Assembly: GCF_018271975.1 (NCBI RefSeq)
Contig: NZ_JAGUCN010000004.1
Coordinates: forward strand, 124,001-188,000
Reading direction: 5' to 3'
DNA: 64,000 nucleotides
Source of the DNA: Carboxylicivirga mesophila
GTDB taxonomy: Bacteria; Bacteroidota; Bacteroidia; Bacteroidales; Marinilabiliaceae
Shown here: piece by piece, positions 62,391 to 64,000 of the stretch
Layout of the letters: each line of letters begins with the position of its first letter
Numbering within the stretch: position 1 is the first letter of the stretch
Program-made: the position numbers and the translations under genes
The notes under the pieces: generated by a model
The model's input: the letters and a program-made list of their open reading frames with translations, nothing else
Databases searched by the model: none
Told to the model about the DNA's origin: nothing

Positions 62391-63497
62391 ATGAGTGATT
62401 TAACAATTGAATTTATTAAAACAGGTATCACTATACCGGTTGCAATTCTAATTCTTCGATTGATTTTTAAGAAATCAATCATGTTCAAATTCAGTATGCT
62501 AACGGTTTCATTTACCATATTTGTGGTTTTTATGAAAACGATTGAGTTCTATGAAGCATCCTTTTGGCAATATATTGTTACACCGCTCAATGTTTTAGTA
62601 GGTATTGTCCTGTTTGTGTATATCAACAAAATGCTTCGAAAGCCACTAGATAAAGCCATTGGTGAGCTTGGTAAACTATCAGATGGTCAGTTGGTGTTGG
62701 ATATTGAAGAGGTAGATTCAAAAAATGAATTAGGGATGCTCAATAACTCGCTTAAGAAATTGTCAGAGAAACTTCGAGTAGTGCTGCAGGATATAGCCAG
62801 CGGGGCTGAAGTAGTTTTACAGGCGAGTCATAAGCTCAATGGTACAGCAGAAGAATTATCCACTGGTTCAGCCGAGCAGGCGTCGTCCCTCGAAGAAGTA
62901 TCGACCACCATTGAAGAGTTTGCTGGCAATGTGGCTAGCAATACCGATAATGCCAAGCAAACCTCTGCTATTGCTCAACAATCATCATTGGGCGTTGCCA
63001 ATGTATCGGAAATGTCAGATAAAAGCTACTCAGCTGTTAGTGCTATTTCAGAAAAAGTGATGGTTATTAACGAGATTGCGATTCAAACAAATATACTGGC
63101 CTTAAATGCAGCTGTTGAGGCAGCACGTGCTGGTGATATGGGTAAAGGTTTTGCAGTAGTGGCTGGTGAGGTACGTAAGCTGGCAGAGAATAGTAAAAAG
63201 GCAGCAGATGAGATTGTTGTAATGGCTGAATCAACACGGGAGCAAACACAATTAGCCAATAACTTGCTTACTGATATGAAACCTCAGATTGAGAAAACCT
63301 CTGGTTTGGTAGGGGAGATTGCAGCTGCCAGTTATGAGCAGAACAATGGCGTTGAACAGGTAAATGGCGCTATCCAACAGCTAAACGCCACAACTCAGCA
63401 GAATGCAGCTGCTGCAGAAGAATTAGCCGCTAACTCCGAGGAGCTAACGGGGCAGGCCGAAAGCCTTAAGCAGGCTATCGCTTTCTTTAAGCTCTAA
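62391..63497 (+). CDS. Short methyl-accepting chemotaxis protein without periplasmic sensor
   Basis: A 368-aa chemoreceptor. Three hydrophobic segments lie in the first 83 residues ([30 protein letters not shown] and [17 protein letters not shown]), leaving almost no periplasmic domain. A HAMP-like segment (about 84-136) and an MA signalling domain follow, with [22 protein letters not shown] as hairpin tip (shown in part: [15 protein letters not shown]). The missing sensor suggests it detects membrane or cytoplasmic state, or acts with partners. No CheR-binding pentapeptide is seen. Confidence 0.9.
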   Translation: MSDLTIEFIKTGITIPVAILILRLIFKKSIMFKFSMLTVSFTIFVVFMKTIEFYEASFWQYIVTPLNVLVGIVLFVYINKMLRKPLDKAIGELGKLSDGQLVLDIEEVDSKNELGMLNNSLKKLSEKLRVVLQDIASGAEVVLQASHKLNGTAEELSTGSAEQASSLEEVSTTIEEFAGNVASNTDNAKQTSAIAQQSSLGVANVSEMSDKSYSAVSAISEKVMVINEIAIQTNILALNAAVEAARAGDMGKGFAVVAGEVRKLAENSKKAADEIVVMAESTREQTQLANNLLTDMKPQIEKTSGLVGEIAAASYEQNNGVEQVNGAIQQLNATTQQNAAAAEELAANSEELTGQAESLKQAIAFFKL

Positions 63498-63549
63498 GAT
63501 ATTAATCTGAGGGAGAGTTGGCCAGTCTGAATGCATTGGTCAACTAATT

Positions 63550-64000
63550 TTATTCTTTTACACTGAAAAACGAGAAATGGACCTTTCCATATTTCTTTAC
63601 CTCTGTGAAGTATGGGTGATCTACGAATGATTTTTTATCTGAATGCTCCAGAATAAAAACGCCATCTTCCTTTAATAGCTTGTTTTCAAAAAAGAGATCG
63701 GGTATTTCATCAAAGTTTTTCAGATCAAAAGGCGGATCGGCAAACACTAAGTCGTAGGTCATACTGTCTTTCTGTATATACTTAAAAACATCGGCTTTAA
63801 TCACCTTAATTGTATCCGATAGCTCAAACTCTTTAAGCATTGACTTGATAAAGCTAAAGTGTTTGTAATTAAGTTCTACAGTGGTAATGTTGGGGCAACC
63901 TCTTGATGCGAATTCGTAAGATATACTTCCTGTACCACCAAATAAGTCCAATACACTTAAATCCTCAAAATCAATTCGATTATTTAGCACATTAAACAAG
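63550..64000 (-). CDS. rsmD: 16S rRNA (guanine966-N2)-methyltransferase RsmD (cut by window edge)
   Basis: The C-terminal 150 residues are present; the beginning lies beyond the right edge. The frame is open to the last base, where the family has ALFNVLNN, so TTG at the edge is internal Leu and not a start. The SAM-binding motif is VLDLFGGTGSISYEFASRG and the catalytic motif is FADPPFD. The enzyme methylates G966 of 16S rRNA in the 30S subunit. It faces the chemoreceptor gene tail-to-tail. Confidence 0.93.
   Translation of the reverse strand, partial: LFNVLNNRIDFEDLSVLDLFGGTGSISYEFASRGCPNITTVELNYKHFSFIKSMLKEFELSDTIKVIKADVFKYIQKDSMTYDLVFADPPFDLKNFDEIPDLFFENKLLKEDGVFILEHSDKKSFVDHPYFTEVKKYGKVHFSFFSVKE

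Noticed and set aside
1-64000. Mobile elements, prophage, CRISPR arrays, tRNA or rRNA genes
   Set aside because: No transposase, integrase, terminal inverted repeats, regular spaced repeats or tRNA cloverleafs were seen on either strand by reading; a tRNA/CRISPR scan could not be run.

Overview
The window is a stretch of chromosome from a member of the Bacteroidota, with about 60 protein genes packed on both strands. The evidence is: gliding-motility transporter genes gldF and gldG beside dnaN; the long NagB/PIG-L fusion; promoter-like TAnnTTTG boxes in place of classical -35/-10 sites; few Shine-Dalgarno sequences; SPOR, OmpA/PD40 and TonB-receptor proteins; and A+T-rich intergenic DNA. Two chemoreceptors, an indolepyruvate:ferredoxin oxidoreductase and a flavodiiron protein suggest a motile facultative or microaerophilic anaerobe, perhaps of the marine Marinilabiliales. 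That placement is inference. I see no rRNA, tRNA, CRISPR array, transposase or phage gene.

Layout. 1-5.5 kb: a cut secreted protein, sfsA, a YkgJ cysteine-cluster protein, a ferredoxin-nitroreductase, plsC, an OmpA/PD40 protein and a lone receiver domain. 5.6-12.3 kb: a serine hydrolase carrying a decayed GH3 domain, the NagB/PIG-L fusion, a flavodiiron protein and a SPOR lipoprotein. 12.3-17.3 kb (minus): a TetR-like regulator, mltG, murB and a chemoreceptor with two zinc-binding CZB domains in its predicted periplasmic part. 17.5-26.2 kb: a GNAT-like protein, the menA-menC-menE operon, a DUF4091 lipoprotein, a C1 peptidase, a secreted isochorismatase-fold hydrolase, a 0.5-kb non-coding stretch with two terminator-capped units, and a secreted two-repeat protein. 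26.3-30.2 kb (minus): pheT and a TPR membrane protein. 30.3-38.2 kb (plus): surE, a small membrane protein, lpxB, gldF, gldG, dnaN, mnmA and an AlaX-like editing protein. 38.2-41.7 kb (minus): ppk1, sixA and a radical SAM gene. 41.8-49.3 kb: a phosphodiesterase, an OsmC protein, queC-queE-queF (minus) behind a preQ1-I riboswitch, a receiver/PP2C phosphatase and a TonB-dependent receptor. 49.4-51.8 kb: a Fic protein, a convergent 55-codon gene that looks like its antitoxin, a 2-hydroxyacid dehydrogenase and a YjbQ protein. 51.9-54.2 kb: iorA-iorB. 54.2-57.4 kb: ChaN-like, LRR, GreA-like, HAD and a small coiled protein. 57.5-64 kb: a B3/4-domain protein, a WalJ-like hydrolase, a DUF819 protein, a GH20 hexosaminidase, a second chemoreceptor and a cut rsmD.

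Most genes serve envelope building (plsC, mltG, murB, lpxB), tRNA synthesis and modification (pheT, mnmA, queCEF, AlaX-like), menaquinone, amino-sugar use and motility. The observations most worth checking are the SxxxEG-type Fic antitoxin encoded tail-to-tail with fic, the preQ1-I riboswitch whose AGGAG tail sits nine bases before an in-frame TTG upstream of the usual queC start, the periplasmic tandem CZB receptor, and the structured non-coding units at 25.15-25.36 kb.
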